Shown here: piece after piece, positions 50,673 to 61,808 of the stretch
How the letters are laid out: each line of letters starts with the position of its first letter
Numbering within the stretch: the first letter of the stretch is position 1
Assembly (NCBI GenBank): GCA_948146395.1
Contig: OX411551.1
Span: forward strand, 44,736,796 to 44,800,795
DNA from: Fragum whitleyi
Taxonomy: Eukaryota > Mollusca > Bivalvia > Cardiida > Cardiidae
Direction: 5' to 3'
DNA: 64,000 bases
Program-made: the position numbers and the translations under genes
The notes under the pieces: generated by a model
The model's input: the letters and a program-made list of their open reading frames with translations, nothing else
What the model was told of the DNA's origin: nothing
Databases searched by the model: none

Positions 50673-51134
50673 CTTGCCAAAACAAAAGATCTTCTTGTGG
50701 GCATTAAAAAGAGGGATTGTTTTTGCTTGGGCAGTGGAAGCTAGATCTGTCATTTACAAAATTTATTATAACCTTGAATTATTCAAGACTATTAGTGTCA
50801 AATTATTTGCAATGCTATTTTATCGCAATGCGATCCAGTCCATTACTGCATGTGTTCAGTCCCACTGACCATAATGATTATTTTGATTAATGAATTATTA
50901 ATTACACATGCTTAATGGATAAAACAATCGGAAACCTTCATTAAAATTAGAATAGTCGGATGAAAAATATCTGCAGGGCATGATGGTTAATTCACTGCCA
51001 TTGGTCATTCAAAGATTGCTAGATAAAGCAAATGCATTAGCTAGGTCTTAACAAATAGGAGTTTAGTTAGAGAGGGATACATACATACAGTTGATATTGC
51101 TCAAGCAACCACTTTTATTAAGTGACCACTCTTA

Positions 51135-51381
51135 TTAACCCTTGTCATGCTGAACCCGGAATATTCCTGCTTTGGCAGGAGCTATAGACAAACATCAGCC
51201 TGCACATATGTGCAGTCTGATCTTAGTCTACACCACCTGATTCTCACTTTCAAACCACAATTGTCAATAGATTTAGTTTTTCAAATAAAAATTGACCTAC
51301 AGTTAGAGCTTTCAGTGCTTTTTGCCCTTTGATTTTGATGGGAATTTTTAGCCAAAATTTATTCAGCATGACAAGGGTTAA
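51135..51381. mobile_element. TTAACCCTTG-family MITE, copy 3
   Basis: Very close to copy 1 over the full 247 bp, in the same orientation, with TTAA at both ends. High similarity suggests recent activity of the family. Confidence 0.88.
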
Positions 51382-51700
51382 TACATACAGACATCATAGG
51401 AATCTGTAAGAATTATCCGAGGAACTACATATGATATCAAAATGACCTGTATTGTTTATCACAAAATATCATATTTAGCGACCATTCACATACATGACTG
51501 CTTTTTTGTGGTTCCATATGTGGTACTGTACTTCCTTGGAACATTTTAAAGACACCTTTTAACCTATTGAGTATTCCCACAAAATCAGAACTTATGATGA
51601 ACATTGTGATAAAGGCATAAAAAGCTTCTTACAAGCAATTTCTTTAATATCTACAATGTTTCATTCCCCTGAAGACAGAATTAAAAAACCATCAACTTAA

Positions 51701-51954
51701 TGTGACCTGTCACACGAAAACAGCCCATCTGGTAGTGCGTAAAGTGACAACCCTAGTCAGCCTGTGCAGACTGACCAGGATAAAAACTTTTCATGTTTTG
51801 CTAATCTTCTGAATCGAGAATGACCAATCTACCTTTCTGTAAAAGAGTTTTTGAAATGTGACCCCTGGTTGGCCTTTACTAGAACCAATCTCTCATTTTC
51901 AAATATTTATTTTACAGAATTCCCGGATGGTCCCTTTTGGCGTGACGGGTCACA
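51701..51954. mobile_element. TGTGACC-ended MITE, complete copy
   Basis: Inverted termini TGTGACCTGTCACACGAAAA and TTTTGGCGTGACGGGTCACA (about 20 bp) enclose 254 bp. A second copy lies at 46582-46790 and is interrupted by a Helitron-like element. Confidence 0.75.
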
Positions 51955-52110
51955 AATATGTTCTCTGCATCTTCTTTGAAATTGTTTTTCTTGTAATGGA
52001 TAAGATGTTTTCAATTTTATCAGTGCAGATCTAGAAACTTTGTTTTGTTGGTAACCAAATGGTTTAAGTCAGTAAATATGTACATTTTTTTGCGAAACTG
52101 AAGTTATTCC

Positions 52111-52351
52111 TAACCCTTGTTGAATAAATTTTGGCTTAAAATTATCTTCAAAATTGAAGTGCAAAAAGCACTGAAAGTACCAACTGTACGCCAATTTTTA
52201 TTTGAAAAACAAGATCTATTGACAATTCTGGTTTGAAAATAAGAAACAGGTGGTGTAGACTAACATCAGACTGCACATTGGTGCAGGCTGATTGTTGTCT
52301 ATAGCTCCTGCCAAAGCAGGAATATTCCAGGCTCAGCATGGCAAGGGTTAA
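52111..52351. mobile_element. TTAACCCTTG-family MITE, copy 4 (inverted)
   Basis: Opposite orientation: starts CTAACCCTTGTTGAATAAA and ends AGCATGGCAAGGGTTAA. The left TTAA has changed to CTAA. Confidence 0.8.
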
Positions 52352-52395
52352 ATAATTTAATTTCTGTTGTGACCAACAAGACTCATGCATTCTTA

Positions 52396-52627
52396 TTAAC
52401 CCTTTGCTGTTTAATCCCTGCTTTTTACGTGCCTGTGATTTTATGATTGAGAAAACATTGTGAAAAAAGAAGAAATTGATTCTGACAAGCAATTTTTTCT
52501 TTTTTTTTCACACTATTTTCTACCCTACTGAATGGTTATTTTTTAAATTAAATCCACTTTGAATTTTCGTCTGCAAAACCTTTGAATTTGGACATGTCCA
52601 AAATTTTGTAAAACAGGAAAGGGTTAA
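52396..52627. mobile_element. TTAACCCTTT-family MITE, copy 4
   Basis: Starts TTAACCCTTTGCTGTTTAAT and ends GGAAAGGGTTAA; same orientation as copy 1. It lies just 44 bp beyond a TTAACCCTTG-family copy (52111-52351), so two TTAA elements are neighbours. Confidence 0.85.
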
Positions 52628-53057
52628 ATGAAAGGTTAGTTTTATTTCTTATTGAAAACAATTTAGAGTGCAAAGCTATTTTGTAAGCTTCCACTCAAAG
52701 AAGATCTAGTACTATGAAAAATCAATTACATGTTTACTTTTTATTAAATCAAAAGATATGAAGAGAATATTTATAGATTTCTTGGAGGTATGAACTGAAA
52801 ACCTAATCACACTAATGCATTAATCCAATTCATGTGAATATGTTTTTAGTTTCATACATATATGAAATCCACCTATATTGTCTTCATATTTTAACTGCAA
52901 AAATTGAAGAAAGGAAGAACGTTGTTGGTAAAATGGTGCATGTTTAACACTATGATAATTTTTCCATCATTTCCAAAATAATATTCATCTATTTGTTTTA
53001 TTTGAATCCTTTTTCATCTACATTGCCCTCTCTGTACTTTAAATGTATTCATATCTG

Positions 53058-53301
53058 TGCCCTAGATTATAAAACTTTTCTCATTCTCATTTCAAAATTT
53101 TCTCAAATTTCAATTTTAGATTAAAACAGTAATTCTCTTTTAATACTCATTTTGATGTATAAACATAAAAGATAATATTGATAAGTTGTTATAAACAACA
53201 ACTTATTAATATTTTCTCTTATTTCCATACATTTATTCAAAATTAAAATTTGAGAAAATTCTCAGTTGAGCCTTAGAAAAGTTTTATTACCTCGGGCCCT
53301 G
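53058..53301. mobile_element. CAGGGCCC-ended MITE, copy 2
   Basis: Matches 44364-44612 over its length in the same orientation, including the central GTTGTTATAAACAACAAC hairpin and the end CTCGGGCCCTG. The left end has decayed to GTGCCCTAG. Confidence 0.8.
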
Positions 53302-54744
53302 ATAAAAAAATATAGAGACTGTTCTGTTCAGAAAAGTTGTTTTTTCAGAGCAATGTATTGAAAAATTAATAATTGATTTCATTTGATAAATGATAAAACA
53401 ATTAAGGGGATTCGAGTCACATTAGGTGACAGTCAGCTCGTAAGTTACCCTAAAGGTGAATTGTGTGCATGGTCACTGGTCAATATTGATCCTCTAAAGA
53501 TAAACACAATTAAAAGCAACATTTTAATAATTTATTTAAGCCAGAAATGCAGCAATTATAATTTTGTGCCTGGTCATGTAAGTATACTAATTGTTTAAGA
53601 GACAAAAAAAAATGCAGAGCAAAAATGAATCTTGCAGAAATTACTTGCACCACTAAAATGTAAAAGAATTGCAAATAGATGAATTTATCTGGACCTGTAA
53701 AAACTATTATACAACCCGATTATCTGGTAGTGGGTTAAAGATTCTGTCATACAGGATTGAGAGGGGCTAGTATTTAAGATATAATGAGATTATTTTTTTT
53801 ATTTCATAGAGGTGTGAAATTAAAAACCAAATCACACTACATGGATTTGCAAGGCAGATTCACACATATTGAGGGTTCAGTGCAAGACTGTACAATGTAT
53901 ATACATTTAGTACACTCTCGCCCTAAATCCTTGATATTATGTGTGAATAGATTTTATTAAATACCACCATGATATCAACAAATATTCTCTACCTATCTTA
54001 TAAAGTAAATATCATGCATAAAAATTCAAAGATTTATCAATTTATTTATTTATTATGAAACAGATATCCTTCTAAACTACTTTTTGTGGAAGCTTACAAA
54101 CAGCAGCTTACTCAAAATTGTTTACACTTAGAAATAAAACCAATTACTCAGCCAATCAGAATGCAGGAATTAAATTATTGACCAATAGTTAGTGGATAGA
54201 ATTTTAAAATCTTAGTCCTTTTTTGAGAAAACATTTCGGACAATGTAGAAATTGCTTTTCAAAAGCAATTTCTTCATTTTCCATAATGGTTATCCAAAGC
54301 AATTTCTTCATTTTCCTTAATGCTTTTCTAAAGCATTTACCTTGGGTTCTAGGCTAATTAAGTCTACAATACGGGATTGAGAGGGGCTAATATTGTCAAA
54401 TGGTTAACTGTGAAATATTAATGAGACCATTATGGTACCTTGTTGAAGTCAGCTGTCAGCCTTTGAATTTTGTATATGCGGTACAATGAAATGAAAAGGG
54501 AAAGCTTTTGTCCTTTTCCCATGGTGACTTAGGATTATTTTGATCCATTTTAGCCCTTTTCTTAATAGCACTGATTGATTTATTTGTGAATAAACTGTAC
54601 AATTTTTACAAATATAGAATTTTAGAGTTCCCGATTTATGTTTTTTTTCATTATTCTAAATTACTTCATATAAATATGTTCCAAATGTTTGTTTGACTGT
54701 CTTTCTTAAAGTTTTTGTTTATTATGTTTTTGTCCTTCTAGTCA

Positions 54745-54985
54745 TTATAAATACGACGGCTGCACTCATTCTTTCTGACTATTTGTCTCTCACCAATGGG
54801 TTGATGATAGTAGACCTATGTGAGATAGCAGCTTGAGGCTAGGAAAGGACGTGATGGTTTTACTTGACACTACTTGTGAGAGAAATACCAGGAATCCATT
54901 GTTATGAGCTCCAGCTGCTGCGATATAGCCGAAAACTGTTGAAAGCTGTGTAAAACTCCATTCAATCAATCATCCAATCTTTAGA
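54745..54985 (+). mobile_element. SINE-like element G, copy 3
   Basis: Plus orientation: GACGGCTGCACTCATTCTTT, CACCAATGGGTTGATGATAG, CAGGAATCCATTGTTATGAG, tail CCATTCAATCAATCATCC. A fragment of the same family lies at 50600-50672. Confidence 0.75.
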
Positions 54986-55797
54986 AATATGTTTAATTAT
55001 AATTGTATGTATTAAATATGTTTTCACTGGAGGAAATAAAGGTATCTTACAGTCTATTATATCTACAGATAGTTGAAATAAGTAAAGATGCTCATCATCT
55101 AAAATTTAATGTCTTGTGATCAGAGGTCAATTTTGTTGATAAAGGTATAGTAAAAATTTACCTTTTTATCATTCACTATAATTTGTTCATCAATAATTCA
55201 GGCCACTTTTACATAAAGGCATTGAAAGGCAAATAGAAAAAATATAATTGCATGTAGAACTAAGTGAAAATTTCTCTGAAAATCTATTTGTATTAGAACC
55301 TAGAAGGTCTAAAAACAATTTCATCCTATTTAGTTGTTTTGCAAAAGTTCAAACATTTGTCCAAAAACTTGTCAATGTTTTGAAATTGTCATCTGCTGCG
55401 AAACATAACTGTAAATTGTCGTTTGCAACAACAGGAAAAGGGGATAATGAGATTTGGGGCCTGATTGACTGACCAGCACACGTTTCATTCAGTAGAACAT
55501 CTGTCGATATTCAAATGGGCTCCCTTAGGCCCCACCTGGACAATGATGGACAATGGTGGACAATGGGTATGTGGGTCCCTTGTTGTCTAATTACACAATA
55601 ATCTCTTTATTGCAAATATTTCATATTAAAATTGACCATAATGATTGCAGTTAATATGTAAAAATTTCTTTTGATGAAAATAATGTGTGAAAAGGAGAAT
55701 TATTTTAATTTTCTGAAAATGTTTATCACTTTTTGAGACAGAGGATGTGAAATGAAAATTAGATAAACAGATTGCAAATACTACATATTAACCTTTG

Positions 55798-56030
55798 TCA
55801 TGTTGAATAAATACCTTGTTGAAGAATTATACTAAAACCAAAGTGCTACAAATACTAGATGCACTAATTATTGGTCAGTTTTTTTTTGAGTTACAAGCTA
55901 TTATACTTTAATTTAAAAAATGTCTTTAGGTAGTATATACTATTTTCAGACTGCACAAATGTGCAGGCTGATCTTTGTCTTTACATCCTGCCAAAGCAGA
56001 AATATTCCGGGTTCAGCATGACATGAGTTA
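55798..56030. mobile_element. TTAACCCTTG-family MITE, copy 5 (diverged, inverted)
   Basis: Starts TTAACCTTTGTCATGTTGAA and ends TTCAGCATGACATGAGTTA. The hairpin CTGCACAAATGTGCAG is retained. Older than the other copies. Confidence 0.7.
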
Positions 56031-56689
56031 TGAGTTAGAGCTTAACTAGAAGATTGCAATCAATATGTAAAAATTTCTTTCGATGAAAATAGTGTAGAAT
56101 TTTTTGTGTTTTTTCTCTTTTATGAAATAGAATAAACTGGAAGAAAACAAAGGCTGAATTATCTGCATCATAAGAAAGCTGTAACCTGCTAAGACAAAAT
56201 GAGGCTTTTACTTTTAGACCAAATAGTTTAGATGAAGTGAGAGCATCCTGGTTTTACATCTCATCTTTAAGATACATATATATATGTATATATATGGCCA
56301 GTTTGGGTTCTGTGAGCCAAATGAGCTAATTAATAAATGAATTAATAACACTGTGAGAGATGTTCGTAATAATAATAAAGAGAATGTCTCTTTCTTTCAT
56401 AGTGAAAAGGTCCATGTCATTGACACTATGTCCGCAGGTAAAAAATCAATGGCTGATTGAAGTTTCAAAGCGGATTAATTGGAATGAGTTATAGCTGATA
56501 GAAAAACAACCTGGCAAGCTCCTGTTGTTGCAGACTAATCATCTAAGTCATTGAAGTGCTTTATGTCATGTTTACTCATCAGGAATGAGACATTGCGTTT
56601 TCCCCTTCCTACCTTTGACAATTCTTGCAAAATAGCAATACCTTATTAGTCATGGACACAATTGAACTTGTTATATATTGATGGGTTAT

Positions 56690-57403
56690 TGCAATAGTAC
56701 TGTAAGTGTCTATTAACCCTTGTCATGCCAAATAAATTTTGGCTAAAAACTTTCATCAAAATCAAAGGGCTAAAAGTAAGGAAAGTATAAAGTGTAGGTC
56801 CATTTTTATTCGAAAAAAAAACTAATCTATTGTCAATTCTGGTTTGAAAGTGAGAAACAGGGGGTGTTGACTCACATCAGACTGCACATATGTGCAGGCT
56901 GATGTTTGTCTATAACTCCTGCCAAAGCAGGAATATTCTGGATACAGCATGACAAGGGTTAATAATATTGAATGTGTGGTCACTGAATACCAATTTATGA
57001 AAGAAATCATCTATAATCAGATAAAAATGAGGCTGTGTGGGACTAGTGTAATAACAACCGTCTGTGTGATATTAAAGATATTCACAGGTGTTATTCCACT
57101 ACCATGACATATGCTATATTGTAGTTAATATATATAGGCACTTATATATCGAAGGGTTATTGCAAGAGTACTGTAAGTATCTATTAATTATAGGATATTG
57201 AATGAGTGGTCATTGAATACCAAATTTATAAAAGGAATCATCTATAGACAGATAAAAATGAGGCTGTGTGAGACTAGAGTAATAACAACCACCTGTGTGA
57301 TATTAAAGATATTCACAGGTATGTTATTCCACTACCATGACATATGCTTTATTGTAATTAATATATATATAGGCACTTTCATATACCTTTGCGCTAACCC
57401 CTT
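56690..57403. repeat. Tandem duplication of a hairpin-ended repeat (two units)
   Basis: Unit 1 (about 56690-57135, including the inserted MITE at 56713-56962) and unit 2 (about 57150-57403) share GATAAAAATGAGGCTGTGTG, GATATTAAAGATATTCACAG and CTACCATGACATATGCT. Each unit starts near GGGTTATTGCAA.AGTACTGTAAG, and unit 2 ends ATAGGCACTTT..GCGCTAACCCC. These ends match the arms of the solo hairpins at 29051 and 59668. Confidence 0.8.
56713..56962. mobile_element. TTAACCCTTG-family MITE, copy 6 (inserted in a tandem duplication)
   Basis: Starts TTAACCCTTGTCATGCCAAA and ends AGCATGACAAGGGTTAA. The flanks continue as a sequence repeated without this insert at about 57177-57205, so the empty target is visible as a single TTAA. 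Confidence 0.9.
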
Positions 57404-57504
57404 GATATCTGAATAATTATGAAGTAAAGGGGGAGTGTCTGGCTTTATTCAATCTGGTTGTCCATTCTCTTAGTCATAGGCCATGATGATCTACAACAGC
57501 AAAA

Positions 57505-57925
57505 GTTTTTATACCCCCCCACCCTAACCTCTCTTATCTTATGTTTCTGGAGGTATATATATGTTGTTGTATAGGGGTCAGCTGGTTGGTCTGTCGGTCA
57601 GTCTGTCCGCTTTCTTGTCAGCTCAATTTCTTGGTAATTATGGACAGATTTCATAAAAACTCCACAAATATGATAAGTATCAAGTAGAAATGTGCATATC
57701 CTTCTTGGATTACTGTCCATTGACATTTAACAGAATTATGGCCCTTTGATAAAAATGTTAGTTGTTCCTTTTGTAACTTTTTTGTGTCAGCTCAATTTCT
57801 CAGCAACTTATGGAGGGACTCATTTCAAACTTCAGAGATATGATCAGTACTAAGCAGATTTGTACTTTCCCTATTTTGGTAAATTTCCTTTGACTTTAGA
57901 CTGAGTTTTGGCTCTTGTTGACAAT
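57505..57925 (+). repeat. Diverged tandem/dispersed repeat (GTATATATATG..GTCTGTC type)
   Basis: Begins TTTTATACCCCCCCACCC, then GGTCTGTCGGTCAGTCTGTC and two diverged ~165 bp blocks with GTCAGCTCAATTTCT.G.AA. Same general class as 46095-46437. Confidence 0.55.
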
Positions 57926-59211
57926 CTTATTTGCTCAATTTCTCATCAACTGAAATATATTCAAACTCCACTGAAGACTCAGCAAACACATTCTGCATCA
58001 AGGATAATTTTGGCTCAGAATATCATGTGCAAAATATCTCATTTAGCCAAATCTAATGAGAAATTAAGAACTTTTGGCAAGAAATTTTACTAAATCCTTC
58101 ATTAAGTTACATTTTGCCATGAGATTTTTCTCTCTTTAAGCCAGTTTCGATGAGATTTCTGACAGAAAATGAGAGAACTCTCAATATCTCACCCCAAAAT
58201 GATCCCTGCTGCTTTTCAACACCTAAATACAGACAAAGTGCCTTGCAACAATTTCTAGTTTTCTTTTTTTTAAGGTAGCAATGGACACATGGTGTCATTT
58301 TTTTCCGTCCAATGAATTTTTTTCTTGGTCACATATGTTGTAGATTAACATTGTGTAGTCATTATATCAAAATTTGAAGGTACCTTTCCATGCTCATTTT
58401 CATGCTAGAGTTATTTGCCCTTGAGTGCTATAGGCCATTTTTCAGTAAAACGGTTGTATTCATTTAAGGTCTAATATAAACCCTGTACTAAGTCATAGCT
58501 TTAAAACAAATACATTTTGATAGACCTTATACATGTACACAATGGCTATTAACAAGACAATTTCTCTTTGATCAATTACATTTGCACAATTTGCTTTCAA
58601 AAGTTAAAAATGCACAAATTTTTGTAATTTTACTTGGTAAAAATGCCACAAAAACCTATTTTTTGAAGAAATTACCCAATGAATTTTTCTTATTTTCCGA
58701 TATGTTTATAATCCATATTTTTGGTAAAAAATTCAGCATACCTTTCCATGCAAATAAGAAAGTTTTTCGTTATTTTTCAGTGTTCCCCCCTAATTGAATG
58801 ACGGTTTTAACACATTTTTATTGTTAAATTTAATGATCCAGTAATTCAATTAATATTAAATGTTGAAAAGAAGCTAAATTATGAAGTTTTACCATCATTA
58901 TTCTATGTTATTTGCATAAGTAGAATCTTACAAAACCCAATCTTTTTAAACAACGCGCAAAAAGAGCCGTAAGATAAACGAAAACCCATTTCCTGTTTAT
59001 AAAGTCGGGAGGCTGCTGTCCATTGCCACCTTAAGGTTGATTTCCTCTAAACAATCATTTATATGATTTATCCATTTGATAGATGTTTTGTTTCAGGAAA
59101 TGCATTGCTTCCTGGAGCCTTTATTGGGATAATTAGGTTACTCATGTGCTTAGCAAAAGGAAGGAGACTGTATCCCTCTGAGAAAAGTAGAAAAAATGTG
59201 AGTGCCTAATG

Positions 59212-59430
59212 ACAGATAAACGCAATACTATTGCAAGTGCCTATATAAATATAGGCACTTACAAAAGTTTTACACTGACCTCTTGCTATATATTTGTAGG
59301 CTGACTTACAATAGTTTTGCACTTATTACTTTGAATATCATTTATATGATTTTGTAAAATATGACATTCTATGCCATAGACGTAATAAAAAACATTAACA
59401 TATCTGCAATATTTCCTTGTCACTAAATGA
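59212..59430. repeat. Palindrome D1 plus ~140 bp tail, copy 1
   Basis: The hairpin GCAAGTGCCTATATAAATAT/AGGCACTTACAAAAG is followed by a tail containing GATTTTGTAAAATATGACAT and TTTCCTTGTCACTAAATGAA. The same hairpin-plus-tail order recurs at 59668-59880. Confidence 0.75.
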
Positions 59431-59667
59431 ATTATCACCAAATGAGCCATATAAGATATAGTTTAACTGTATACATGATATCCTTGTTGATAGATCTTAT
59501 CGATTCACAGATACCAAGGTCAAGGACATTTGAACAGGTCAAATTTTTGAAGAAAAAAACAAGAAAAAAAACACAAAAAGCCCCAATGTTTTTGGTGTTT
59601 TACAAAAACATCTTGTTGTGTCTAATCTTCTTTAGAAAGTGAGAAAAAAAAGTGTTGAAAGGTAATG

Positions 59668-59880
59668 TGAGGTCATTGCAAAACTACTGTAAGTGCCTAT
59701 ACATATATAGGCACTTACAACAGTTGTGCACTTACCACTCAATATTTATAGGCTTTATTATGCCAATCCCTGGAAATACCAATATATTTAGTGATTTTGT
59801 AAAATATATGATTCTCTACGTCATAGACGTAATTAAAAAACATTAATATATCTGCCATATTTCCTTGTCACTGAATGAAC
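59668..59880. repeat. Palindrome D1 plus ~140 bp tail, copy 2
   Basis: The hairpin CTGTAAGTGCCTATACATAT/ATAGGCACTTACAACAG is followed by the same tail as the copy 240 bp upstream (GTCATAGACGTAAT, TTTCCTTGTCACTGAATGAA). Probably a local duplication. Confidence 0.75.
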
Positions 59881-60134
59881 AAAAAAAGTAAAGAATATTT
59901 TGTGATATAAACCGAGATAACTGATATAAATGGATTAAGTTCTAGAAAATGTCAGCCGCAGATGTTGCACGGGGACTCTGTGTACATTTCATTCTCCCAT
60001 TTATTGGCGGGCTATTCATATCTGCGGAAGATAAAAAACTGACGGCTGTTCAAACACATTTTCATGTATTCACAGTTTATTATTTCGGAGACAGCTTGAC
60101 CCATTCTCAAAATGCTGTTGTTGGTCTTGTTCAG

Positions 60135-60325
60135 AGGTACAGATAAGAGGGGGTAACTCCAGTCTAAAATCTTTACTTCTCGACAAAACCCTATGATACG
60201 GGTACTCATTTGAATTGTCTCGTCGAGACAATTCCAATGAGTACCAACAAGATAGGATTTGAGCAAGAATTATTGTAATATTTGAATTTGAAATCTAAAA
60301 TACTCTCTCTATCTGTGGCTCTTCT
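60135..60325. repeat. Hairpin repeat A, complete-looking copy
   Basis: Starts AGGTACAGATAAGAGGGGGT, core GGGTACTCATTTGAATTGTC/GACAATTCCAATGAGTACC with GTC at the turn, ends CTATCTGTGGCTCTT. Best match to 7919-8110. Confidence 0.8.
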
Positions 60326-61101
60326 TGTATTTCAAAATGATATATAACTGTGATTGTCATGTGAAAAGGCTCCCTATGATTATGTTAAAGAAGTGCAGAT
60401 CATGTTCTTTTGGCAGGGGATACAGATTTTCTGAAAGCTGTTAAATGGTAATTCTACCTTTCTGTCAGGGAACAGACAGAACTTTCTCTCTGGAACTTTT
60501 TCTGAGGGGTTCATTGTGTCCCTTTGGTGCGCAAATTAGGGCGTCATTTCTCCAAATAGGGGGGAACATAATTTTTTCTCTCTTTTGAATGTAAGATTTA
60601 AGACCATCTATTTGGATAAATTGGACATATCCTGTGCATTCATTCTAACCTATCTTGGCACAATTGCGATTTTTTCATGTCTCTCCTTGCTTTCCTAGAA
60701 TTTGTTAAAGAAATTTTCTTTAATATTCCTGAAATATTCTTCAAAGCACTTTTAAACACCATTCAAGCTAACAGAATCAAATATGCTTGTTTTGTGGGCC
60801 TAAAGAATTGAAACAAGGAAAATATTTTTGAAAAAGGAGAAATTATCTGTTCCTGAGAGGCAGGCAGTCAAAGTCTCTATAATAGTAGGACTATTATAAG
60901 AAAGAAGAGAACTTGAAGAGAGATTTTATAGTGAAAAGAATTTCATGTCAATAAGTAATTCACAGCCATAAATGCATAAAGGAGTAATTCCTTGGAGATA
61001 TAATTTTGGCAACAGAATATTGTTTCTGTAAATTTTATGCGGTTGCTTGTATCCCATTTTGCAGTTAGACAATATTGAAAGAAAAAGGCAAGACTAATTC
61101 G

Positions 61102-61176
61102 ATGGCTCGGCGCGGTACAGTTGTAACTGCCTATGTGTTTATAGGCAGTTACTACTTTTTCATGCTGAGCCATTGA
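61102..61176. repeat. Minimal palindrome, type D2, second copy
   Basis: ATGGCTCGGCGCGGTACAGT on the left pairs with CATGCTGAGCCATTGAT on the right, inner arms AACTGCCTATGTGTTTATAGGCAGTT. Some arm mismatches (CG changes). Confidence 0.8.
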
Positions 61177-61237
61177 TAATTAAGCCTGTGCGTGATATTT
61201 CCACCAATTTGAGCAGATTAGACAGCCATATACTGTA

Positions 61238-61395
61238 AATATAAAGTTTACTGGTGGTCTACAGAAAATTTAAGACCTTTTCTATCTATTAAGTGCATAG
61301 TGAAGACTCTAGTCAGACTGTGCAGATGCACAGGCTGGTCAGGGTCTTTGTTTTGCACATATTTGAAATTGTTGGAACATGTCATGCACACAAAC
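61238..61395. repeat. Dispersed repeat K, copy 2
   Basis: CTGGTGGTCTACAG, CAGACTGTGCAGATGCACAG and CATATTTGAAATTGTTGGAA match 6147-6310. The D3 palindrome adjoins its right end. Confidence 0.75.
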
Positions 61396-61484
61396 AATTT
61401 GAAGGTTCAGTGCAAGACTGTACTGAGTGTATTATACATTGTATATACACTTAGAACAGTCTTGCACTGAACCCTTGAATTGTT
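61393..61484. repeat. Minimal palindrome, type D3
   Basis: About 92 bp: arms AACAATTTGAAGGTTCAGTG and CACTGAACCCTTGAATTGTT around GCAAGACTGT/ACAGTCTTGC and an AT-rich centre. A degraded relative lies at 53866-53932 (GGGTTCAGTGCAAGACTGTA). It abuts the repeat at 61238-61395. Confidence 0.85.
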
Positions 61485-61569
61485 AGTCTCATTAGATGGG
61501 TAGCAAATCAGTGGAGCAAGTAAGGACACACTTGATTTGTGTAGTTTATACTAATTCATTTTAGTGCGA

Positions 61570-61808
61570 TTGCGACGAAAGCTTAAGCTTATAGAATCGC
61601 TCTCGAACACTCAATCCTGATGTTTTCACGTCCCTGAGAGAGAGGCAGTGGTTTTTATCCCACTGCTACCCATTTTTTACAGCTGGGTGAACTGGGGCTG
61701 GCTATTTTGTGTTTTGCCCATAAACACTCCCCGGCGACAGTGGGGCTCGAACCACGGACCTCCAGGTCACGGGTTGAGTGCATTTACCACTAGGCCACCG
61801 AGGCAGTC
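61570..61808 (-). mobile_element. tRNA-derived SINE with intact A and B boxes
   Basis: Minus strand: A box TGGCCTAGTGG (61787-61797) and B box GGTTCGAGCCC (61743-61753), then a ~170 bp body with CACTGCCTCTCTCTCAGGGA. Spacing and both consensus boxes fit a Pol III promoter. RUDI-like V-SINEs are known in bivalves; I did not confirm that identity. Confidence 0.78.

Noticed and set aside
2217..56962. Paired inverted repeats as bacterial-type terminators or attachment sites
   Set aside because: The hairpins are dispersed families in a eukaryotic intron, not associated with gene ends.
59949..60146. 65-codon open frame with plausible-looking codons
   Set aside because: It runs into hairpin repeat A at its 3' end, has no conserved motif and does not match WDR4 exon 3. 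Kept out for lack of support.
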